In this document: positions 1 through 9,547 of the stretch, one piece after another
Layout: every line of letters starts with the position of its first letter
How positions within the stretch are numbered: the stretch's first letter is position 1
Source: Chlorella sorokiniana
Lineage: Eukaryota; Chlorophyta; Trebouxiophyceae; Chlorellales; Chlorellaceae
DNA: 64,000 nt
Direction: 5' to 3'
NCBI GenBank assembly: GCA_025917655.1
Contig: CP084617.1
Span: forward strand, 1,116,001-1,180,000
Notes under the pieces: generated by a model
Seen by the model: only the letters and a program-made list of their open reading frames with translations
Database searches by the model: none
Told to the model about the DNA's origin: nothing
Translations under genes and position numbers: made by a program

Positions 1-1090
1 CAGCGCCGGAATGCGGCAAAACAGCAGGTGCCCGCTTGAAGGTTGGCGGGCGGAAAGCGGGAGTGCGGGCGAGGCATCAGTTTAGAGCTTGGATCGGCTG
101 GCAGGAGGGGCACAGGGAGTATTACGGCGACTGTACACAGCAGACGGTGCGGCGAGGGAAAACTTGGGGGTGGGCTGCAGCACTCCATGGCGCGACATTG
201 GGTTGACGGCATGGTGACGGGGGAAAGCCAAACAACAGTGCTAGGGGAACAGGGCCAAGGGAAACCGTATTTATTTCGTGGGTGCCACTGATTCAGGGGG
301 CTTCAGGAGTTGAGCAGGCGTGACGCAGGATTGCGGCGGCCGCGTGGGTGGTCAGCTGCGAGTGCACCCAGTGCTAGTAGGTCGCTAATTCAGCAGATTG
401 GTGCAGCAGGGCTGCAGGCGTGCAGCGGTTTGTGAGCACACAAACAGGCGGTGCTGCGTGCGCCTGCGCAGCCCACGGCAGCTCTATGCAGACGAATTCA
501 ACGGGGCTCTGTCACTGCCAAAACGCCTGCGCCAACTCCAGAGGAGTCAGCCGTTGCGAACTGGCGGCCCGTGCCTGGCTGCCGCTGTTGGTGATCGCTG
601 TCTGGCCTGTTGCTGCCGCCTTGGCAGGGCGCTGGCGGGGCGCTGATATGCGCCGGGCACGCTGCAGCAGCTGCACCACGGCGTTGAACGCGTTATGCGT
701 CATGCTTCGAGCTTTAATCCTGGCAGCAAAAAAGAGGGGGTCGAGAAGGCAAGGGGTTGGAGGGTCCAGACTTGGTGGGAGGTTCGCTTAGAATCGTTTC
801 GCTGCACACGCTTCGAAAAGTACAAAGGCCTCCTTGAAATACTGGCGCAACTCACCTCAGGCCGTCAACTGATACCGGTCGTGACCCTCCAATAGCGGAC
901 CAAACTCTGCAGGATCTACCTTTGGCCGGCTGAAACAGTGTGTATGACTAGCGGCACTATGCGATATTAGCATGCGCCCCACACTGATGCCAGAGATGCT
1001 CGCCCCTGCTGCGTCCCGCATAGCAGGCGACTCATGCTGGACAGGCATCCCTGTCTGTCACCGTGCCTGTTGTTTGGTTCACAAATGATG
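1..1090. other. No supported gene (left edge)
   Basis: I see open frames here on both strands but none shows a recognisable domain, a convincing splice chain or a coding-like composition. The right part probably holds the promoter and 5' leader of the MAPEG gene that follows. Confidence 0.4.
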
Positions 1091-2163
1091 CAGATGTCGT
1101 CGATCACCAGCATCCGCGGCTTTGCCCTGCCCCAACCTGCCACTCGGCGCCAATCTCGCCGTTGTGTGCAGGTGCAGGCCCTCGCGGTGCCCCCACAATA
1201 TGGGTCAGTGTCGTCGACACATCGCAGCTGCCGCCGACACTGCTCTGCGAGCCAGGGAGTCGAGCAACCCCGCTGACGCTCACTGCCGCTCGCCCCACTC
1301 TTCACCCTGCCCTGTCTGCAGTTGGGTGATGGCATCTGTCGCCTTCACCGCTGGCGTCACGCAGTGGCTGGTGAGGACAGCCAGCAACTGGGCCTGCCCC
1401 TTGTGCGTGCACGTGTCCATCTCGCCGGCTTGTGCGCCGCTCAACAGCCCGTGCTTCTTTGCCGCAGGCCATCCGCGTGATGAAGGCGCGCAAGGAGTAC
1501 AACGTGCCATACCCCACCATGTATGCCGCTGGCACCGACGAGCGCAGCACCAAGTTCAACTGGACGCAGCGCTCCCACCAGAACATGCTGGTGGGCGGCG
1601 GCTGCCCTCTTCAGTGTGCTGGTGTGGTTGGTCAGGTTCTCTGCCCTTGTCTCCCACCCCAGCCCCGGCACATCCCCTCCCTCCAACCCGCCCGCCCCTT
1701 ACCCAGCCCTACTCTCCATTCCTTTCCACCCATCACACACGCTTGTTCCCCCTTCCCCGCACATGCACCGGGTGCAGGAGGTGCTTCCGCTGCAGCTGGC
1801 CATGCAGTTGATGGTGGGGCTGGTGTACCCGCGGGCCGCTGCAGCGCAGGGCTTGGTATGGACGGTGGGACGCATTATGTACGCGCTGGGTGAGGCAGGC
1901 AGGGAGGGTGAGGGTTGGTGAATCACGCAAGAGCAACCTGGTTCGCAGGGTGCAACCGCGCCCGCTGCGCTCCTGCTGCCACCAAGCAGCGCAGCGCCGC
2001 CGGCCGGCTCTCACCGCCATGCACCGCCAGTTTGGGTGCAGGCTACAGCAGCGGAGGCCCAGAGAAGCGGGTGAAGGGTGGTACGCTCAGCTTCTTTGCT
2101 TACGCTGGCCTGCTGGTGGCCACGTTGGCGGCGGGGATCAGGCTGGTGCTGAGCGCGGCGTGA
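1091..2163 (+). CDS. MGST3: MAPEG-family protein, microsomal glutathione S-transferase 3-like
   Basis: Membrane-bound glutathione transferase/peroxidase of the MAPEG superfamily. The three conserved exons are clear: 1468-1590, 1778-1889 and 2042-2163. In order they give AIRVMKARKEYNVPYPTMY, then NWTQRSHQNMLEVLPLQL, then GLVWTVGRIMYALGYSSGG followed by a final hydrophobic helix and stop. These match the MGST3 pattern of a KARKKY motif, an RAHQN motif, a VGRVLYxxGY segment and a last membrane helix. Splice sites are canonical, with joins in phase 0 and then phase 1. The first exon is not resolved. A candidate from about position 1088 (MQMSSITSIRGFALPQPATR) is Ser/Arg-rich and could be a plastid transit peptide, but it does not visibly supply the first membrane helix, so a small exon between 1240 and 1460 may be missing. 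The family is certain; the N-terminus and location in the cell are not. Confidence 0.82.
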
Positions 2164-2534
2164 CGCGTCGCTGCGCATTGCGGGCACCGATTCTTGCTTG
2201 CCTGTTCTGCCCGTGCCCCACCCCCACCCCCATTCCCCACATTGATGCTACACTACACGCATCAAGGCGTGAAGCAACACTTTAGTTTTTGGAACGTTGT
2301 TGAGGTTACATGGAGGGGAAACGTTCTTATGGGATGGGCGCCCAGGGTGCCCACTGGTGCGCTTGGTGGCGCCACATGCCTGCCCGGATCAGCAGCGCCC
2401 AGCAAGCAGGCCTGGGCTGTGTTCCTGGCTGGGTGCCTGGCCTCATTCTCGCGGCTGGGGAACGGCCCGTGGGCCACCCGGGATCCAACACACACAGCCG
2501 CCCGTCGACGCTCGCCATCCTCTGCCCGCCGTCA
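2164..2534. other. Convergent 3' region between MGST3 and ankyrin-RING genes
   Basis: Tail-to-tail spacer. On the minus strand a TGTAA word (2310-2306), the usual chlorophyte polyadenylation signal, lies about 225 bases beyond the stop of the ankyrin-RING gene. No gene is seen. Confidence 0.45.
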
Positions 2535-5500
2535 TCAGTCAAACACCTTGGTCACGAAGCTCTCGATCTGCAGTTCGGCGGGGCGGAGGAGCGGGCGGTT
2601 CGTGGCTCCTCACGCCGCCCCTGTGCTGCACCGTCGAGGCCTGCAGCACTAGCCTCCTCCTGTCTGCCCGCGCCGCCCGGCAGCACCACGCCCGCACCCG
2701 CTCCCGCGCGTTCCCCTCTCTCACACGACCACCAACCCCAGCCCCGTCACCACACACGCTCCATGCCACCTGTCCTGGACCCAGCAACTCAAGCCACCGA
2801 TGCGGGCTCACCCTCTCGGTGCAGATGGGGCACTTGTGCTGCTCCCGCCCCGCTCCAGCAGCATGCGTGTGCAGGTGCGGCACATGCAACGGTGTCCGCA
2901 CGGCGCCAGGATCACAGCCTTGGCACGTTCGCGGCACACCGCGCACTCCTGGCCCTCAGGCACATCTGCAGGGCTGGCAGCGGGGGTGGGAAGGAGGGAG
3001 GAAAGGTGGGGGCGGCTGCAGAGGTGGCTGCACCCGGTGATGTTTCACAGGCAGAGGAGGGAGCGTGACCAGCCCCGGAGCGGGCGTCGTATGGCGGGAA
3101 GGGTGGGGCAAAGGGGCCCTCGCCTTCGTCGAAGGGCTCGCGGGCGGCGCCCCGCAGGCTGGCCGTGCGGCGCATGCTCCCCGTGCGCAGGGACAGCAGG
3201 CGCGCGAGGCGCTGGCGCTGAGTCAGCAGGCTGGCCATCTCCTCGTCGCCCCGCGCCTCGGCCAGATCCATGGGCGTTTCACCTTCGTCGTTGCGCGCCC
3301 GCTGGTCGGCGCCCCTGCAGAGGGCAGCTTTTGTGACTGGGCTCAGGGGAGGGGGGGGCGCTGTGCACCATGGTGCAAGAGAAAGCGGGGGAGAGGGTGC
3401 TGGGGGTACGGGTCTTGCACGGAAGGGGCGGCTGGGCTGTGCATCCTGGGGGCCAGGAGGTCAGCTGTTGCCAGACGGTCGGCTGTTTTGGTTTCCCAAC
3501 CCACTCCCCCTCAACCCAACCCAGGCCTGGTGGAATGCACCCGCCCATTCCACCCCCACCCACACATCCACACCCCAGCCTCCTCACCGCCTCAGCAGCA
3601 TCTCCACCATCTCGAGGTCCTCCTGGTCCACCGCACAGTGCAGCGGCGTGTCGCCGCCTGGCAGCTGGCTGTCCACCGCAGCCCCCGCGTCCAGCAGCGC
3701 CTGCAGGGGGCGCAAAGCATCCAGCAGGTGGAACCGCGCTTGCTGGGGCAGCAGGGGCAAGGGTGACAGTAGGAAGCATGCAAGCAAGCAGTGGCAGGCT
3801 GGGCGGGCGGGGGACGCCGGCTGCACGCTGCAGGCACCGCCCTGCTCTGCACCCCCAGAGACTCTTCCTTTGCTGACTCACACACCTCCGCCACCTCAGG
3901 ATAGCCCCCGTGACGGCCAGGTGCAGCACGTTGCGGCCGTCGCAGTCGACGGCATCCAGGTCAATCCCTTCCCCATGCTAGGATGACCTGCGGCAGAACC
4001 AGCAGCAGTGTAGGGACCACCGCTGGCAGGCCTGCTTGCGCAGCATGCTACCCAGGAGGCCGGGCGGCGGGCACTGGCATCACGTCGCCCAGAGGCGGCG
4101 GGCAGCATGGTTCCATGCAGGCAGGGGCTGTGCGCTGTGCGGCCAGGTGGCAGGGTCTGGGCCCACCTGCACCCTCCACAGCTCCCCAGTCATTATCGAA
4201 CGCCCAATGGCGTAGTGCAGAGGCGTGGAGCCGTCGTCGCTCCTGGCTTCCAGCGATGCGCCGGCCTGGATGAGCGCCTGCAGCCAGGAGGGACACAGCC
4301 GAGTGCGAAAGCTGAACGTGAAAGGGCACAGCCAGTTTGTTGTTTTTGACAGAGAGGGACCTGACAGGCATGCGTGTGCTGCTGCTTCCCCATCTGCGAA
4401 CACCACGTGCGCCCTGCGTGCGCGCCCCCCACCACCCCACCTCACCCCCCCCACACACACACACCCCACACACACACACCTCCCTCCTCCACTCCTCTCA
4501 ACAAACAACATTCACGCACACCTGACGTTGCCTCATGCAGCAAGCAGGACAGCGAGCAACTACACTCCTCAAGAACGTCGCCCCTGCAGTGTGCTCTATG
4601 TTACCTTCAGAGCGGCCTTGGTGCCAGCCATCGCCGCGTCGTGCAGGGCGGTGCGCTCTGCGTCATCGGCGGCATCCAGGAACGCTTGCCGCTCCTCCTC
4701 ATCGCAGCGGTCGTCAGCGGCTGCCAGCAGCGCCTGCGCCCAGGTTGCGTGCCAGGGTTGCAGCAACCCCGTTTGAAGCCAGGCAAGAAGAGCATGCATG
4801 CTGGCATGCATTGCTGGGAGGCCGCCAACCGCACCTCCAGGCAGCAGTCAACTCCCAGCACGGCAGCCACGTGCAGCGCCGTGCGCCCGCGGTCATCCGC
4901 CTCTGTGAATGCCTTGCCAGCCGCCAGGGCATGGCGCAGAGCCTCCAGGTCCCCTGAACATGGTGCGGGGTGGCAGCGAAGAGCAGAGCGTGCTGTCAGG
5001 GCTGGAAAAGATGCACTGCTGGAACCCGCGAGCATGGGCTGCTGCTTGGGTGTCGCACAGTCTGCGAGCATGGAGCCCTGTGAGAGGCGTGACCAGGACA
5101 CTCTTGTAAGCGGCTCTGCACTCATTGATGTCAGTTTGCCAGAGGCTACATGACATGGCTCACCGAGTGTAGTTAAGGACATTGGAGACCCCGTCTGCTT
5201 GGCTGCGGGCAGGGCAGCAAGGATCTGTCACACAGGCTACCCTTGCACTGCACGGGCAGGCGCTGCCCTTGCAGGCGCTTCCAGGCTCAACGCCACGAGG
5301 CTGTCTACTCACCGTCGCCCTTTGCACGCTTCACATCCTCCCACTCTTGTTGGAACACCTCCTCAATCGCTTCGCGAGGTGAACAACCAGTGACGCGGCG
5401 GGACTCGCGGTCGCGGCCGAGCCAGGCGGCCACCACCTGCAGGTCCCTTGCCCGCGCGGGGCGCTCGGGATCCAGCAGCTCCAGAGCCATTCTGGCACAA

Positions 5501-5748
5501 TCATCGGGCGAGGCGGTGTGGCGGAGGTTCAACACGTGCAAAACGTCGTCCCACAGGTGCTCCGTGAATGGCTGCAAAAGGAAGGCCTGCACCTTGGATC
5601 GCTCAATGAGCGTATCTTTTCTGAACTTTGGACATTCAGGACCATCGTAGGTCCGCGAAAGACGAGGATCAAAGACAGAAAAGGTATCCATCGCAGGTTT
5701 GGCAGCGGGAACAGCCTCCTCAACCTGTTGAAAGGGTTGACAAAGCAA
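2535..5748 (-). CDS. Ankyrin-repeat protein with C-terminal RING finger (probable E3 ubiquitin ligase)
   Basis: Ankyrin repeats fused to a C3HC4 RING near the C-terminus, the layout of plant XB3/XBAT-type E3 ligases. Exons read 5748-5313, 4953-4835, 4733-4605, 4277-about 4170, 3977-3882, 3742-3588, 3314-3049 and 2965-2535. The N-terminal part starts MDTFSVFDPRLSRTYDGPEC (Met at 5691; an in-frame Met lies at 5748). Ankyrin units include DDRGRTALHVAAVLGVDCCL, SDDGSTPLHYAIG, DCDGRNVLHLAV, GGDTPLHCAVDQEDLEMVEM and NDEGETPMDLAEARGDEEMA. The RING begins ECAVCRERAKAVILAPCGHR and ends KCPICTER, and the last exon gives IESFVTKVFD then TGA (2537-2535). Between the two RING halves the frame slips by one base in a C/G run at 2848-2851; one extra G on the coding strand would restore it. 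Substrate and location cannot be told. Confidence 0.85.
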
Positions 5749-7023
5749 ACTTTAGACAGTTGATATTGCAGCGGGACTCCGAAAGGCGAGCAGACAGCGA
5801 GTTGCGACGGGGTTGTGCTATGCACGCTGGGCTAACCCCAAGCACAGTTGGGCATGTCGCAACGTTTGTGACACATAGAAATGTTACAAGGGCGTGATCT
5901 GCAATGTTTTCATCATATAAACTGGGTTCAGTACATGTGTGATGCTGAGCTTGGTAAGGAAGAATACAGGTGCAAGTGTACAACAGGAAGAGCATGTTGT
6001 GACATGCATGGGGCCTCGAACTTGGGAGGGGTTCACATTGTGTGAGAACAGCTGGAGTTAGGCCGGCTCTGCGCAATCTGCACGGGGGTGGGAAGGGGCG
6101 CGTAGGCGTGTCAGGAATGCTGTGTCGTTCAGGGATCACGAAGGAATCCAACTGTATTTTGAGCATGGGGATCCTCATCCACACCGACACCCCTCAGTGC
6201 GTGGGTTCAGCGAGACGCTGCTCAGCAGCCTTGGCATCAGGCAATAGGCCTGGCAGGGGTGGCAGGAAGCACCCGCAGAAAGCTTGCTGTCGTCATGGCA
6301 GGCGCCCAGTGCAACACTCACAACGTGCATGTGCAGAAGTGCAGTGCAGCAGATCAGCGGCAGTGGAGGCTCAGACATCCAAGGAAGGTTCACCGCAGCA
6401 GCACTCAAGCCCGGCGAAGGCGAATGCTCTAGAGCGGGCACTGCGAATGTTTTTGAGAAACGCCCTGTTTGGAAATCTCGATCACAGCCTCGGTGCGGTG
6501 GCAGGCATGCGGTGCAGCCGATGCATGGGCATGTGGCAAGCAAGGGCGGCAGCAGCTACGGAGCTAGAGCGCACCTGGTTGTTGTGGTGAACTGGCATGC
6601 GTTAGTGGCCGGCAACACATCTGAGGGCAAGGCCTGCACGGCAAGTCACCAGCCACAACAGTCAGCACAAGCGCAGCAGTACATTCACAGGAAGAAAAAC
6701 AGCAGCAACAAGGGTGCCCATCGCTCAGGACAGCGGGGAAAATTTGTCAGCACAGGTTTCTCAGTCCTGTTGAGTTTGTTTATTTGCGTCGTCTTCACAG
6801 CGACAGGGGCAGCAGCAAGCAGGCGGCAATGCAAGTATGCAGCAGGAGGGGCATCAGATAGAGCTAATGGTCAACATTAAACACCGGCCTTTGGTGTCGT
6901 CTGACAGGGATAACTAAAAATATTTCGCATCATGCGCCACTCCTTTGCATCATGCAGGTGTGTGAATGTGCAGCGGCGCAGCAGCAGCAGCAGCAGCAGC
7001 GGGGCACAGACCCTTGCCACACC
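5749..7023. other. Intergenic region, no supported gene
   Basis: Lies between the 5' end of the ankyrin-RING gene and the 3' end of the S6 gene, both on the minus strand. It is less GC-rich than the flanks and likely contains the ankyrin-gene promoter and the S6 3' UTR. Open frames on either strand carry no recognisable domain. A run of seven CAG units (6979-7000) lies just beyond the S6 stop. Confidence 0.4.
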
Positions 7024-7523
7024 TTATTGCTGGTTACTTGCTGCTGCTGCTTGCTGCTGCCGCGCCAAGGCTTCCGTGACGTTCGCAGCGGTGCGGGCCA
7101 AACGGTAGGGCGAGGGCAGCGGTGCATACGGCCGCCGCTTCAGCACCAGCCACCGCAGCATGCGCTCATCGACGCGCAGAGTGTGGTCCAGCTCCGGCAG
7201 CGTCTCTGGGCTGGCAGCAAAGTTAATCTGCCACATCGATGCCTGCGTGGAGGAGACACCCCAGGGGCAGCAATCAGTCGGCGCCTGCACGCGTGGGCGA
7301 TGAGCAGAGTATGCATGACGCTCAACCCGGGCGTCTTCACCTCGCTATAGCGCTCTCCGGGCTGTCTGATGTCGTACGCCAGCTTTCGCTCGCCATAAGA
7401 GCGAATGTCGGTCACAACACCGCCCTGCTCCATCACCTTGCTGGCTACGGCCTTGATGATAGTTCCTACGGCCCTCTTGCCCAACTGAGGCTTGGCCACA
7501 GCAAAGAGTTCGTAGAGGGGCAT
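7024..7523 (-). CDS. MRPS6: Ribosomal protein bS6, mitochondrial type
   Basis: Small-subunit ribosomal protein S6, about 133 residues. Exon 1 (7523-7341) gives MPLYELFAVAKPQLGKRAVG and on through GGVVTDIRSYGERKLAYDIR, then PGERYSE. Exon 2 (7242-7024) continues ASMWQINFAASPETLPELD, then a DERMLRWLVLKRR segment. The N-terminal MPxYEL, the RxxGxRxLAYxI stretch and the WQxNF...VLRWxVLKR end are family signatures. The join is phase 0 with a GTGAAG donor. The S6 fold begins at residue 2, so there is no long presequence; animal mitochondrial S6 is the same, and this favours mitochondria over plastid. The tail after LKRR is a short Ala/Gln-rich extension. Confidence 0.88.
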
Positions 7524-8183
7524 TGCAAAGTGGAGCGTGCGGCTCTGCTGAAAGAAGACAACCTACGGGGAGCGTCCGCAAACCCTCCAGCGAAGCAGGA
7601 TGCAGGTTGCCCCCACAGTGGAAGAACAAAGGACCGAATGCGTTGGGATCGAGGCTGCAGGAACTTTCTGCCGCCACTTCTCCTGGGTCCTTGGGGCATG
7701 CAGGGTTCTAGAGCGCAACCCCGGCAATGCTCTTGCTCAAATGTATATTGACCGTATTTTATGGACTCTGGCATTGCCCCGCCGACCGCCAGGCCGCGCA
7801 GGCCTGCAGAACAGACGTCACCACAACGTTGACGTGGCGGTGGGGCTGAGTTTGTGAATTTGTAGAGCCACTGCAACCTCCTACCATCGACATCAAGCGG
7901 AGCAGGTGTAGGCTTGGTGGCTGTCCGACAATGAAAAATTTCAAGGGCGCAAAAGCGCGCCGATTGCGCGGGCTGCACCCGCAAGCAACAGCGGCCAGCG
8001 GTCACAGCGCACAGCATTGCCATGCGACAAGGCCTTCTGCCCATGGCACTCGGCTGCCTGCCATTCTGATCTTGATTTGCACGGAGCTTGCGACGTGCTG
8101 GCGTCGCTCAGCGCCTCAACTTTGCCACCTGATCGCCTCGGCCCGTTAGAATGCCCTGCCCTTACCCTTGAGCGACGGAGAAG
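7524..8183. promoter_or_regulatory. Divergent promoter region between S6 (-) and Gln-rich gene (+)
   Basis: Head-to-head spacer of 660 bp that should contain both promoters. A long minus-strand frame crosses it, but its translation is Cys/Arg/Pro-rich without a domain and I regard it as chance. No TATA-type element stands out. Confidence 0.35.
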
Positions 8184-8921
8184 ATGGCCAAGAGGTTAAG
8201 AGAAGAAGAACATTCGTCAAAGGTGGGCCGCTGCGCCCCAGCCAACCAGTCCACACGACAAGGGCCGGTAGGCTCGGCAGGGTTCTGCAGCTCAACCTGC
8301 CCCTTATAGGCGCAGGTGGTGACGGAGGACCAGCGAGCCACCAAGCGCCATGCAGTGGCCGGCCACTCAAGCCTGCCTGAGGTGAGCACCGGCCTCTGGC
8401 TGGTTCGCCTGCTGTCACTTTTCGTCGCCACCCAGCGCCCTCCTCATCTCGATCCCCCACCCTGACACGCGCTTCTGCTTATGCTCGGTGCAGAATCTTG
8501 CGCAAACCGTGCCAGCAGGCTGGGATGCAATAGCAGTGGCTCACGCTGCCGCGAAGCAGCTGCTCGTGCCGCCTGGCCTCGCTCAGGGAGAGCCCCTGCG
8601 CCCGCCAACCAGGCAGCACCCGACGATGCCGCTGCCACGTACCTTACTCAACATCAGCAGCAGCAGCAGCAGATCTCACCGCAGAATTCGCAGGAACAGG
8701 CGCCGCAGCACCCTGCGCTGCAGCATGACGCGGCAAGCGCCCAGGCAAGGGCAGCGGCCGCCGAGCTGCGGTGCCAGGTGGACATCGACTGGCGCAGCCC
8801 AGAGCAGGTGGCGCAGCTTCTGCGCATGCTGCACATGGAGCGGCTGCGCCGCCAGGGGCTCCAGCTGCCCGCCGAGTACCAGCAGCTCAGCCAGCAGCAG
8901 CAGGAGCAGCAGCAGCGCTAG
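8184..8921 (+). CDS. Small Gln-rich protein of unknown function
   Basis: Not recognised. A spliced model is plausible: exon 8184-8222 (MAKRLREEEHSSK), exon 8316-8381 (VVTEDQRATKRHAVAGHSSL then PE) and an exon from 8494 starting NLAQTVPAGWDAIAVAHAAA, all joined in phase 0 at canonical sites. The last exon then has to change frame by one base to reach the coding-like C-terminus QVDIDWRSPEQVAQLLRMLH ... LQLPAEYQQLSQQQQEQQQR, ending at TAG 8919-8921. The change is near the CAG run at 8655-8672. Other conserved genes in this window show the same one-base frame loss, so this is probably the same sequence problem. The product would be about 180 residues, charged at the N-terminus and Gln-rich at the C-terminus, perhaps nuclear. 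No function is assigned. Confidence 0.42.
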
Positions 8922-9547
8922 CAAGCCGCCGTCGAGCAGGCGCAGGCAGCGCCGCTGAACCCTTGCAGCAGCGCGCAGCGGCAGTTTTAGGAGTAATGAA
9001 AGGCAGGCTCGACTTCCAGCAGGTTCAGCAGGTAGCACAGCCAGCTAGTTTTCACGTCAGCCCTGAAGCAACGTCAGCCACGCTGTTGCCCTCCAAAGTG
9101 GGCCGGCAGTCTGCTGCCGTACCCACATGACGGCCTCCCACTTAGCACGTCCTAGCTGTACAAACGACATACACCTGCGTAGACGTTCCAGTGCATGTGC
9201 CATGCAGGCATGCACTCCGACATTCCTGCGCATTGTCCACCCGCCAAGGGATGACCGTCTCTATTTGACGATTCTGCTCTGCCTCCGACACATCTTGCTG
9301 CAGCTGGCTTGCCTCTCTCTGGCACACCCATGACATCTTGCAAAGGCGTCCCTACCAATTTTCAAGCTTTGATGCGGCTTTGTACACTAACTCCAGCTCC
9401 TGTCATGACTTTTCCCATGGCGGCCATGGCGACTGGCCATCGGTTTGCCGCAGCCAAGCAGCAGCTCCACTGTACATGCAGCCCTGGCCCCTGCCTGCTG
9501 GCCTCTGTGTTCTGTGTAACCGCAACCCAGATGGAAGTTTCACCAGC
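8922..9547. other. Convergent 3' region, no gene seen
   Basis: Tail-to-tail spacer between the Gln-rich gene (+) and VPS26 (-). The local base composition is lower in GC than in exons, which fits 3' UTRs. I see no supported coding sequence. Confidence 0.4.

Noticed and set aside
6979-7000. (CAG)7 as a polyglutamine coding run
   Set aside because: It lies just beyond the S6 stop on the opposite strand and no gene model uses it.
7466-8044. 192-codon minus-strand open frame upstream of S6
   Set aside because: Overlaps the S6 start and the divergent promoter; the translation is Cys/Arg/Pro-rich with no domain. Long chance frames are normal at this GC content.
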